DNA of 64,000 bases, from assembly GCA_030693335.1 (NCBI GenBank), contig JAUYAU010000018.1:62001-126000 (forward strand), given 5' to 3'. The position numbers were made by a program, and so were the translations under genes. Under the pieces are notes generated by a model. It worked only from the letters and a program-made list of their open reading frames with translations. It did not search any database and was not told the DNA's origin. The DNA is from Sulfuricurvum sp. (GTDB lineage: Bacteria; Campylobacterota; Campylobacteria; Campylobacterales; Sulfurimonadaceae). Shown here in pieces: positions 1 to 7,844 of the stretch. Numbering within the stretch: the first letter of the stretch is position 1; every line of letters starts with the position of its first letter.

Positions 1-2
1 GG

Positions 3-506
3 GAAAGTTCTGAAGCGTCTTTCAAAATATCCCATGAAAAAGCCATTAAGATGGAGAGCGATCTCTCTCATGATAAAAATTACTTAGAAGCTAATCCTGT
101 TGAAAGAATTGCTCAAATTGAACAAGAAACCGTTGCTATCCAAATGGAAGAACAGCGTTACATTCAATACAACAACTACATCAAAGATCAGCTTGAACAA
201 ATTTCATCACTCTATTATGATGAAAAAGTATGGGGTGGTTATTTGGATTCAGTTTCCAAATACGCACGCACTTATAATGTTAAATTACTTAACTTTGGAA
301 ATACACTTACAATGGACAATAGCGCATTTGGACATGTCCTAGACATAAGTATCAAGGCAGAGGGAGCCTACAAAAATACCCTAAAGTTCATCAATGCATT
401 AGAACAAAGCTATCTTGTTGTTGATCTTCATGATATGGATTTAACAGCAGATAAAAAATTAACAAGTGATTTAAACATCTCAGTATGGGGGATCGTACGA
501 CAATGA
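3..506 (+). CDS. PilO/MshJ-like inner-membrane pilus assembly protein (5' end missing)
   Basis: The reading frame is open from the first bases of the window, so the N-terminus lies outside it. The visible part starts with a predicted coiled coil rich in Glu/Gln, followed by a compact alpha/beta domain, as in PilO/GspM/MshJ proteins that link the inner-membrane platform to the secretin. Its stop overlaps the next start (ATGA). Identification rests mainly on position: it precedes MshK-, MshL-, MshM-, MshN-, MshE- and MshG-like genes in the same order as the Vibrio msh locus. The sequence alone would support only 'PilO-like'. Confidence 0.6.
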   Translation, partial: ESSEASFKISHEKAIKMESDLSHDKNYLEANPVERIAQIEQETVAIQMEEQRYIQYNNYIKDQLEQISSLYYDEKVWGGYLDSVSKYARTYNVKLLNFGNTLTMDNSAFGHVLDISIKAEGAYKNTLKFINALEQSYLVVDLHDMDLTADKKLTSDLNISVWGIVRQ

Positions 507-1027
507 AAACACTTGCTATCACCTCAATTGTTCTAACACTGACACTTCAGGCGTCTAATCCTATTAATACTCCAATGACCTTACCGTCTGTTGGAAATGT
601 TACAGTTCTACAAGCTAAGAGCGATAAAGAAGTGGCATGGGTAGATGAACAAATTCAAGCAATTCTTCCATCAAGGATCGGTGTTGCGGATGGGTTTATA
701 AATTCACTCAATGATCCTATAAAATATGTATCCCTTGCACTCAAAGATGGGAATGGTGGCATAAAGCTTTTAGCACCTCCTAAATTAGGTGGACTTCCTA
801 GCATGCCTCTAGTTGCACAAATTGTGGAAGAGCCGTTACGTCTACAGGGCTTGATGAATAAATCTGCCCTCATAAATGGAAAATGGTATCGTATGAATGA
901 TGCTGTTCGCAGCTATACATTAGCTGAGATAAAACCAGATTCGATTTTGTTATCTGGTAGTAAAGGTCAAAAACTGATCTTATTTATCAGTAAGCAAAAT
1001 ACTAATATCAAAATTAATACCAAATAG
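503..1027 (+). CDS. MshK/PilP-like periplasmic pilus protein
   Basis: This is a 174-residue protein starting at ATG 503, which overlaps the previous stop and directly begins a signal peptide (MKTLAITSIVLTLTLQAS). An in-frame ATG 18 bases upstream lies inside the previous gene and would spoil the signal peptide. The mature part contains a loop rich in Leu, Pro and Gly and ends in a beta-rich domain with a pattern like 'LINGKWYRMNDAVRSYTLAEI', typical of small periplasmic proteins that bind the secretin (MshK, PilP, GspC-like). It sits immediately before the secretin gene. No catalytic role is expected; the name is inferred from architecture and gene order. Confidence 0.6.
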   Translation: MKTLAITSIVLTLTLQASNPINTPMTLPSVGNVTVLQAKSDKEVAWVDEQIQAILPSRIGVADGFINSLNDPIKYVSLALKDGNGGIKLLAPPKLGGLPSMPLVAQIVEEPLRLQGLMNKSALINGKWYRMNDAVRSYTLAEIKPDSILLSGSKGQKLILFISKQNTNIKINTK

Positions 1028-1036
1028 GGAAGCACC

Positions 1037-2745
1037 ATGAGACCAGTATTTACTTTAAATGCACGAGCATTCTTATTATCCGTTGCTACAGCTACACTCC
1101 TAACAACATCAGCTTACGCTGACTGCACCTATGAGTTATTTTCAATATCGCTTCCGTTAAAGGGACCAGTGTCGGTGATTTCATCGATCAGATCAGTGAT
1201 GAATGCGGTATGAGTGTCATCGTAACGGATGAAGAAGCTGAAAATATCCTCAAAAAACAGATGAACAAAACGTATCTGAAAAACTTGACGATCAATGAAG
1301 TTCTTGACTTAATCATCAAAGAAAATAATCTTCAATATACGCTTCAAAACAATGTTCTAAAAATTGCTTATTTAACAACTAAAACCTACCATGTTAATTA
1401 TATCGCTGGAGAACGCAAGGGGAATGCCAGTACCAATATCCGCTTGAGTTCTAATACAGGAATGGCACCTGGTGGTGCCACTGGTGGTACGATGGGTGGT
1501 GCCACTGGTGGTATGATGGGTGGTGCCATGGGTGGAGGTATGAGTGGTGCTTCCTCTGCATCTGGAACCAATATCACCTCAACAGATGAAGTCACCTTTT
1601 GGAATAAGCTAAATGAGGAAATCAAAAGTATTCTTAATCGCCCTGAAGATAGCTATAGACAAAATAATGCATTAGACCAAAACAGCAGTGATGTTCATCA
1701 CATCTACATAAATAAAAATGCAGGACTGGTCACAGTCACCGCAACCAATAAGCAAATGCAACGTCTCGATAAATACATAGAAGATTTAGAAAAAAAGATG
1801 CAAACTCAAGTTATGATTGACGTAAAAATCTACAGTGTCACATTTTCTGATGCTAGCTCAACGGGTATCGATTGGGCGCAACTGTATGCTTTGCAAAATG
1901 TAAATCTAGGATTTAATCTATACAATACCAAAAACATAACCGAGTTTACCGGTACTGCCAGAGATAATATAATAAGTGATATTGAAACAGTTACTCTGGG
2001 ATCAATGCCACGTAATATTGGAAGTGTTTTTCAACTTGGAGCAAAAGCTAGTCTAAATGAGGTAATTAAGTTTTTAAAAACTCAAGGTGATGTCCGTTCC
2101 GTTTCCAATCCGAAAATATTGACACTGAATAATCAACCAGCGCTTATAACTTCAGGGACGGAACTATTCTACCGAACTGAAAATTCCATGGCAGGTTCAG
2201 CTGGTGGAGGTGGAACAGTTGGTGGCACAACTCAAGTAGTAAGTTCTGTATTTGCAGGTGTGTTGTTGGATATTACCCCCGAAATTTCGAATGATGGCAG
2301 TATAACTTTACGTATCAATCCTTCCATATCCGAGGTTGCAAGCCAACTAAAAACAGATGGCACAGTTCGTGATATGCCACCGGACTTGAGCCGCCGTCAA
2401 ATGTCATCCGTTGTGACCGTTAAAGATGGTAGCACTGTAATTATGGGTGGCCTCATTGGTACGAGAAATGACATGACCGGAAACAAAATTCCACTTCTAG
2501 GTGATATCCCTGTATTAGGATGGCTTTTTAAATCTGAGGGAATTACTAAAAAAACGGAAGAAATGGTTATTATTATCGAACCACATATCGTTAAAAAAGA
2601 TGGCTCAAATGTGAGTCTTACAGATCTAGGCTATAGCCGAATGGGAACATCAATAGAAAAAGAAGCTATTGAACGTAAAGCGACCCTAAAACAGTCTGAT
2701 GCAGAAATCAAACAATTAAAAGAATTGACTGAGAATAGCAAATAA
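1037..2745 (+). CDS. mshL: Outer-membrane secretin, MshL/PilQ/GspD family (apparent frameshift near residue 34)
   Basis: The gene forms the outer-membrane channel of the pilus or secretion machine. ATG 1037 encodes a signal peptide ending near SAYA-DC, but that frame stops at 1211. A second frame, readable from about 1135 to 2745, carries the rest of a secretin: an N-terminal STN-like domain (GTSVGDFIDQISDECG), a Gly/Met-rich linker at 1471-1542, ring-building N domains, and the C-terminal secretin core with PLLGDIPVLGWLF and VIIIEPHIV. Joining the frames near the T run at 1139-1142 (a -1 or +2 shift) gives a normal protein of about 568 residues. Without the junction, only an ATG at 1210 could start the core, with no signal peptide. 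This is either a sequencing error, a real mutation or recoding. Confidence 0.85.
1471..1542 (+). repeat. Three tandem 24-bp repeats encoding a Gly/Met-rich linker in the secretin
   Basis: Three 24-bp units lie head to tail at 1471-1494, 1495-1518 and 1519-1542. The first two differ at one base and the third is diverged. They encode GGATGGTM, GGATGGMM and GGAMGGGM. The repeat lies between the N-terminal domain and the ring-building domains. In-frame unit gain or loss would change linker length without breaking the protein. Confidence 0.85.
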
Positions 2746-2748
2746 TAA

Positions 2749-3558
2749 ATGGAGCCTTCTCTTTTTTCGAAACCGCGTGATCTTTTCATAGACATAGTCA
2801 ATCCAAAAGATTACGTGCAAATTGACAGTGTATCCCATATGTACCAAAGTCTTAAGACTTCCGTTCAAAAACCTCTTAAGATGATTTTACTTTATGGAAG
2901 ACCTGGGACCGGTAAAAGTATGTTGCTTCATAAACTTCATCATGACCTATCCAAACATCAGAAAGTCTGTATGATTGATATTCCAATCATTGATGAAAAT
3001 GATTTCTTAAGAGTTTTAGCCCATAAAATATATTCTTATGCCAGTAGAGAGTCTCTAAGCTTGACCAATTTTTTAGAACTTTCAACTGCAGTTAATTACC
3101 CTGTCACTCCCATTGTTTTACTTGATGAAGCACAACTTTACAGCCCTTCACTTATGGAAAAGATTCGCCTTATTTCAGACGCTCGTGCACTCAAATTTGT
3201 AATTACCCTGCACAAAACAGACAATGAAGACATTATTGCCAAAGAGCACTTTCAAACACGTATTTGGGAAAGTATAGAACTTGAAAATGCCTCATATGAA
3301 GAACTTAAAATATACATACAGAAAAAACTCTTGAAGGCCAATTGTTTTGATGTAGCGAATATGATTAATGACAAAAATATTAAACTCATCACCAAACTCA
3401 CGCGTGGAAACTATCGAGAATCCAATAAACTTATGTTTGCTCTTTTTAGTCTCTATACTTGGTATGAAGAACATTATCCATCAAAAATCAAATACAATGC
3501 TTTAAATACGAAATGGATTGAAATGGCAGCTATTCACACAGGACTTATCCGTGCTTGA
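2749..3558 (+). CDS. mshM: ExeA/MshM-like AAA ATPase
   Basis: A 269-residue ATPase of the ExeA/GspA/MshM family, which in related systems helps place or assemble the secretin. The Walker A motif GRPGTGKS is near residue 52 and the Walker B motif VLLDEAQ near residue 125, followed by a sensor-like stretch (KFVITLHKT) and a C-terminal helical lid. There is no peptidoglycan-binding domain, as in MshM and unlike full-length ExeA. The start lies three bases after the secretin stop. The stop overlaps the next gene's likely GTG start. Confidence 0.8.
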   Translation: MEPSLFSKPRDLFIDIVNPKDYVQIDSVSHMYQSLKTSVQKPLKMILLYGRPGTGKSMLLHKLHHDLSKHQKVCMIDIPIIDENDFLRVLAHKIYSYASRESLSLTNFLELSTAVNYPVTPIVLLDEAQLYSPSLMEKIRLISDARALKFVITLHKTDNEDIIAKEHFQTRIWESIELENASYEELKIYIQKKLLKANCFDVANMINDKNIKLITKLTRGNYRESNKLMFALFSLYTWYEEHYPSKIKYNALNTKWIEMAAIHTGLIRA

Positions 3559-4300
3559 TGTCTCTAAATTAGAAAAGCGTTGGCTCAAATATAAAATTAA
3601 AAAAATATTACCTTATGGCTTGCTTCTTACTGCAATCGTGACTTTAGGAATTCTGATACCATCGTATTTATTTGACAATCCCGTTACCGTATCTCCTGCC
3701 TCCCAAAAAAAAGAGAGAATGCAAGCAAAACCTGCCCTTGCAATCGCTACTGTGAATAATGAAGAAGCAATGATATTGGAACCATCGATGAATTTCATTG
3801 AATCTATGACTCCTGCCTCCATTCCAACGGCTGAAGCTACTGCTAATCCCCCTGTTATCTCTAACAAAAGCCGACTCATTCCCAATGTAATTCCAGCAAT
3901 TTCTCCTATCGTCCAAGAGCCAAAAATACAACCCCCAGTAATGCCTAAAGTACAACCTGTCGTAAAAGGCAAGTCAACCTCTATAACTCGCGATGATGCT
4001 GCCTTTGATATCCATGAACTTGAAGAACGTTTTAAAAATAACTCAAATCCAAATTTAGGACTTTACATTGCACGATACCACTATGATCATGGAAACTACA
4101 CCGAATCTTATAACTATGCGTTAAAAACAAACGCTATTAGTAGTACTATGGAGGAGAGTTGGCTTATTTTTGCCAAATCACTGGTTAAACTTGGGAAAGA
4201 AGATCAAGCAAAAAAGACCTTGCAACTTTATATTTCCAACTCTAATTCACAAAGTGCCAAAAACTATTTAGACACCTTAAACAAAGAGCCTTCCAGATGA
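3551..4300 (+). CDS. MshN-like TPR membrane protein
   Basis: A single-pass membrane protein: a short basic cytoplasmic N-terminus, one membrane helix (ILPYGLLLTAIVTLGILI), a Pro/Ala-rich periplasmic linker and C-terminal TPR-like helices (about residues 165-245). I chose GTG 3551 because it is preceded by AGGA seven bases upstream and overlaps the MshM stop by only eight bases. An ATG at 3518 in the same frame would overlap MshM by 41 bases. Both architecture and position match MshN of the msh pilus locus. The TPRs are recognised from helix pattern only. Confidence 0.6.
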   Translation: MLDVSKLEKRWLKYKIKKILPYGLLLTAIVTLGILIPSYLFDNPVTVSPASQKKERMQAKPALAIATVNNEEAMILEPSMNFIESMTPASIPTAEATANPPVISNKSRLIPNVIPAISPIVQEPKIQPPVMPKVQPVVKGKSTSITRDDAAFDIHELEERFKNNSNPNLGLYIARYHYDHGNYTESYNYALKTNAISSTMEESWLIFAKSLVKLGKEDQAKKTLQLYISNSNSQSAKNYLDTLNKEPSR

Positions 4301-4842
4301 TAAAATTCTTTTTTACTGCTGTACTTATTGTTTCTTCTCTTCATGGTGATATTTCTAAGCAAATGCTTCAGCTGTATCAAAAAGGTGCATATGCTCAGGC
4401 ATGCGCGGTTGGAATTCAAAACTTTAAACTCATTCAGCCAAATGAAGCCTACACTTCTCTTTATGCGTTTTCTTGTTTAAATGCGGATCTAATCGATCGC
4501 CTCAATACTCCGCTAAAGACTCTCAATCAAAGTCCTGAAGCGCGTGCTAATGCTTCCTACTTTTCACTCTTAATAATGCAAAAAAGGCTTCTTATCCAAG
4601 CTTTGTATGATGGCTATCCTCTAAAACAGCTTAAATTGCCGATTAGCTCACATCTACTTTCAAGGATATTTGATTTATATTGCAAAAATCCCCAACCAAG
4701 CAATACTGTAAAAGAATATACCGATGCCAATAATCCGCGACAAAGCTATAAACTCTATACGATTCAAGTCGATATGATTAAAACATTTGCTATTGACGAA
4801 TACTATGATAAAATATTAACAAAACATCATATATACCAATAA
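4297..4842 (+). CDS. Secreted TPR-like protein of the pilus operon, unknown role
   Basis: A 181-residue protein with an N-terminal signal peptide (MIKFFFTAVLIVSSLHG) followed by helices with TPR-like spacing (LQLYQKGAYAQACAVG). It has several cysteines in the mature part and no recognised catalytic motif. The start overlaps the previous stop (ATGA) and the next gene, the assembly ATPase, begins 11 bases downstream, so it is almost certainly translated with the operon. I do not recognise a specific family. A pilotin or periplasmic scaffold role would be a guess from context. Confidence 0.55.
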   Translation: MIKFFFTAVLIVSSLHGDISKQMLQLYQKGAYAQACAVGIQNFKLIQPNEAYTSLYAFSCLNADLIDRLNTPLKTLNQSPEARANASYFSLLIMQKRLLIQALYDGYPLKQLKLPISSHLLSRIFDLYCKNPQPSNTVKEYTDANNPRQSYKLYTIQVDMIKTFAIDEYYDKILTKHHIYQ

Positions 4843-4853
4843 ATAGGACTGAT

Positions 4854-6590
4854 ATGGATCGTATAACGCATGATTTATTAAACAAGAACCATATCTCTCA
4901 ACAGCAAATTGATCGCTTAATTTCTAGAGGTGTACAAGACGACACTATTTTAGAAACCTTAACCAAAGTTGGAGCAATTTCTATCAATTTTGTTAAACGT
5001 TTTATTGTAGAACATATTCGGTCAGGCGAATATGAAGTTTCTATTATTAAAAACTATCATTTTTTAGACGAATCTTCCATATTACGCCTTCTTTCAGAGG
5101 GTCTTGAGCTAGCTTTCATTGACTTGGACTCCATAGATATGGATTATCGCTTAGTTGAAAAAATTCCGACGGCTCAATTAAAACGTTTCAATGCATTGCC
5201 TATTTCACAAGACGACATGTATGTTGTCGTCGCTTTTTCAGACCCTCTTAATATTGAAGCGCAAGAGTCTATACAACGTCTTTTCCCGCGCAAATCATTA
5301 CAAGTAGCTATAGCGACCGAAAAACAGATTCAAGCCTATCTTTTCAAAATTGAGTTAAAAGACAGTGTTAAAGAGCTTGTTAACAATATCCGCAATGAAT
5401 TACGTAATATAGGCAGTGTTGAAGAGCAACAAGAAGCTTCTTCAATTTTACAGCTTATTGACGTTATCCTAAAAGCCTGTATCAAAGCACGTGCCAGTGA
5501 TATCCACATTGAACCAACCGAAAAAAACTGCGTTGTTCGTGGAAGGGTCGATGGTAAACTAAGTGAAATTTTTATCTTTGACCGTGACATTTATCCACCG
5601 CTGGCATCTCGTATTAAACTGTTGGCAAACCTTGATATTGCTGAACGTCGTAAACCACAAGATGGTCGATTTTCGGCATTGGTCATGGATGCAGAATTTG
5701 ATTTTCGTCTTTCAACATTGCCCATTCTTTATGGTGAATCTATCGTTATGCGTATTCTTGATAAGACCAAAGCATTGGTCAAGCTTGAAGAATCGGGAAT
5801 GGATCAAGAAAGCTATAAAAAACTGATAAAGTCACTGCAAACTCCATTTGGTATTATCCTCGTTACAGGACCAACCGGAAGCGGTAAAACAACTACTCTT
5901 TACGGCGCACTCAATGAGCTGCGAAATGTCGAAGACAAAGTCATAACCGTAGAAGATCCGGTTGAATATCGGATGAACCTGATACAACAAGTGCAAGTCA
6001 ATCCAAAAGTCGGTCTTTCCTTTGCCGATGCACTGCGTTCCATTTTACGTCAAGACCCCGATAAAATCATGATTGGAGAGATCCGCGATCATGAAACACT
6101 TGAAATTGCTATTAAAGCGGCTTTAACAGGTCACCTAGTCATCTCAACTCTCCATACCAATGATGCCATTAGTGCTATTCCCCGTATGATAGATATGGGT
6201 ATCGAACCCTATCTTATAAGCGGTGCACTGGTTGCCATACAAGCACAGCGGCTTATACGAAAGATTTGTCGCTATTGTAAGAAAGAAGTGGAGATACCCA
6301 CTTCTTTACGTGAAGAATATAGTCAGCTTATCCCTGCCGGAACGATCTTTCATGCTGGAACTGGGTGTAAAGAATGCAACGGCTCAGGATATATGGGACG
6401 CGAAATGATTTGTGAGGTATTACCAATCTCTGAGCAATTATCCAGTCTAATCGCGCGTGGGGGTTCCAAAGATGAAATCTTGAAACTGGCACAACTAGAA
6501 GGTTTCATTGGAATGTTTGAAAATGGGATGAATAAAGCCATAGAAGGTATCACGACAATAGATGAAATATTAAAGGTGGCCAAAGGATGA
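4854..6590 (+). CDS. mshE: Type II secretion/type IV pilus assembly ATPase, GspE/PilB/MshE family
   Basis: A 578-residue hexameric ATPase that drives pilus or pseudopilus polymerisation from the cytoplasmic side. An N-terminal MshEN-like domain (residues about 1-160) precedes the ATPase core with Walker A GPTGSGKTTTLYG (about 339-351), the Asp box (TVEDPVEYR), Walker B (DPDKIMIGEIRD) and the His box (HLVISTLHTND). The zinc tetracysteine element is present (CRYCKK and CKECNGSGYMGR). The stop overlaps the next gene's start (ATGA). These features mark an assembly ATPase and not the retraction ATPase PilT, which lacks the tetracysteine element. Confidence 0.93.
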   Translation: MDRITHDLLNKNHISQQQIDRLISRGVQDDTILETLTKVGAISINFVKRFIVEHIRSGEYEVSIIKNYHFLDESSILRLLSEGLELAFIDLDSIDMDYRLVEKIPTAQLKRFNALPISQDDMYVVVAFSDPLNIEAQESIQRLFPRKSLQVAIATEKQIQAYLFKIELKDSVKELVNNIRNELRNIGSVEEQQEASSILQLIDVILKACIKARASDIHIEPTEKNCVVRGRVDGKLSEIFIFDRDIYPPLASRIKLLANLDIAERRKPQDGRFSALVMDAEFDFRLSTLPILYGESIVMRILDKTKALVKLEESGMDQESYKKLIKSLQTPFGIILVTGPTGSGKTTTLYGALNELRNVEDKVITVEDPVEYRMNLIQQVQVNPKVGLSFADALRSILRQDPDKIMIGEIRDHETLEIAIKAALTGHLVISTLHTNDAISAIPRMIDMGIEPYLISGALVAIQAQRLIRKICRYCKKEVEIPTSLREEYSQLIPAGTIFHAGTGCKECNGSGYMGREMICEVLPISEQLSSLIARGGSKDEILKLAQLEGFIGMFENGMNKAIEGITTIDEILKVAKG

Positions 6591-7834
6591 AGTACTTTCT
6601 CGTAACTGTTCTCAGTAAAGGTAAAAAAACCGATTATGGGGTATATGCCGAACATAAAAAAGAGGCGCAATACCTGGCTAAAATAAAGTATTCCGGTATG
6701 ATTTTAAAAGCCGTTGAGACTGCTCCTCCACTCGAAGATCAATTTAAAGCATTTAAAGATAATCTTCTTGCCAATTTTAAAAAACGAAAATTAAAGCAGG
6801 ACAACTTAATTGCGGCTATACGTCAACTGGCCGTTATGACCAATGCCGGTATCTCTATCCATGATTCAATGCATGAAATTGCCCAGGCGACAAGCGATGA
6901 AACCCTCAAAGCTGTTTTGGATGGAATGGCAGAAGATATTAACTCCGGACACAGTCTTTCACATACAGCCGGAAAGTACAGTTTTGAGCTAGGTACGCTG
7001 ACTTTGGCAATGATTGAACTGGGAGAAAAAACTGGAAATATGGCAGAAGCATTGCATAAGCTCGCCGATATGCTTGAAGAAATTCGACGAAATATCATCA
7101 AGTTTAAAAAAGCTATGGCCTACCCGCGAAACGTCATGATCGCTATGGCCGTTGCTTTTACAATTTTGATTTCGTACGTCGTTCCGCAATTTAAAACTAT
7201 TTTTGAACAACTTGGTGCAGAGCTTCCGGTACCAACTTTGATTCTCCTCTTCTTAGAGCATCTTTTTAATACCTATGGATTGTATGTACTAGCGGGGTTA
7301 TTCGCCTTTTTCATAGCATTTCGCTATATGTTGGATCATAACAAAGACTTTAAGTACAAATGGCATCAAACGCTTCTCAAACTCTATTTGATCAAAAACA
7401 TCATTATGTTTTCCACTCTTAGCCGATTTACTCTCGTTTTCTCAGAACTTGTACGTGCTGGGATCCCTATTGCTGAAGCGCTCGAAACGTCTGTCGCGAT
7501 GATCGACAACCTCCCCTTGCGGGAACGTTTGCTTATCGTACGTTCGACCGTAGAAAAAGGTGGAGCATTGCATCTGGGGCTTAAAGAGACAAACCTTTTT
7601 GAAAATATGATTATCCAAATGATTTCTGCCGGAGAATCAAGCGGTTCGCTTGATTCAATGCTCCAAAAAGTCATGGAATACTATAAAATGCGCTTTGACG
7701 CCATTATTGATGGTCTTGCAGAAGCAATCGAACCGATCATGCTCTTTATGATAGCGGGTATGGTTATTTTGCTGGCACTGGGAATCTTTTTACCAATGTG
7801 GTCAATGGGAGATGCCGTCCAAGGACGACATTAA
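6587..7834 (+). CDS. mshG: Inner-membrane platform protein, GspF/PilC/MshG family
   Basis: A 415-residue integral membrane protein that pairs with the assembly ATPase. It has two homologous cytoplasmic helical domains (around residues 75-180 and 280-390), each followed by membrane helices, with typical family stretches such as 'FTLVFSELVRAGIPIAEALE' and 'ISAGESSGSLDSML'. The start overlaps the MshE stop by four bases. It is the last gene of the operon. The helicase gene on the other strand ends ten bases later, leaving no room for a separate terminator. Confidence 0.92.
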   Translation: MKYFLVTVLSKGKKTDYGVYAEHKKEAQYLAKIKYSGMILKAVETAPPLEDQFKAFKDNLLANFKKRKLKQDNLIAAIRQLAVMTNAGISIHDSMHEIAQATSDETLKAVLDGMAEDINSGHSLSHTAGKYSFELGTLTLAMIELGEKTGNMAEALHKLADMLEEIRRNIIKFKKAMAYPRNVMIAMAVAFTILISYVVPQFKTIFEQLGAELPVPTLILLFLEHLFNTYGLYVLAGLFAFFIAFRYMLDHNKDFKYKWHQTLLKLYLIKNIIMFSTLSRFTLVFSELVRAGIPIAEALETSVAMIDNLPLRERLLIVRSTVEKGGALHLGLKETNLFENMIIQMISAGESSGSLDSMLQKVMEYYKMRFDAIIDGLAEAIEPIMLFMIAGMVILLALGIFLPMWSMGDAVQGRH

Positions 7835-7844
7835 AAGAAGATGC

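Noticed and set aside
3613-3972. Minus-strand frame with hydrophobic content opposite the MshN-like gene
   Set aside because: It arises from the Pro/Ala-rich linker read backwards and no ribosome site precedes it.
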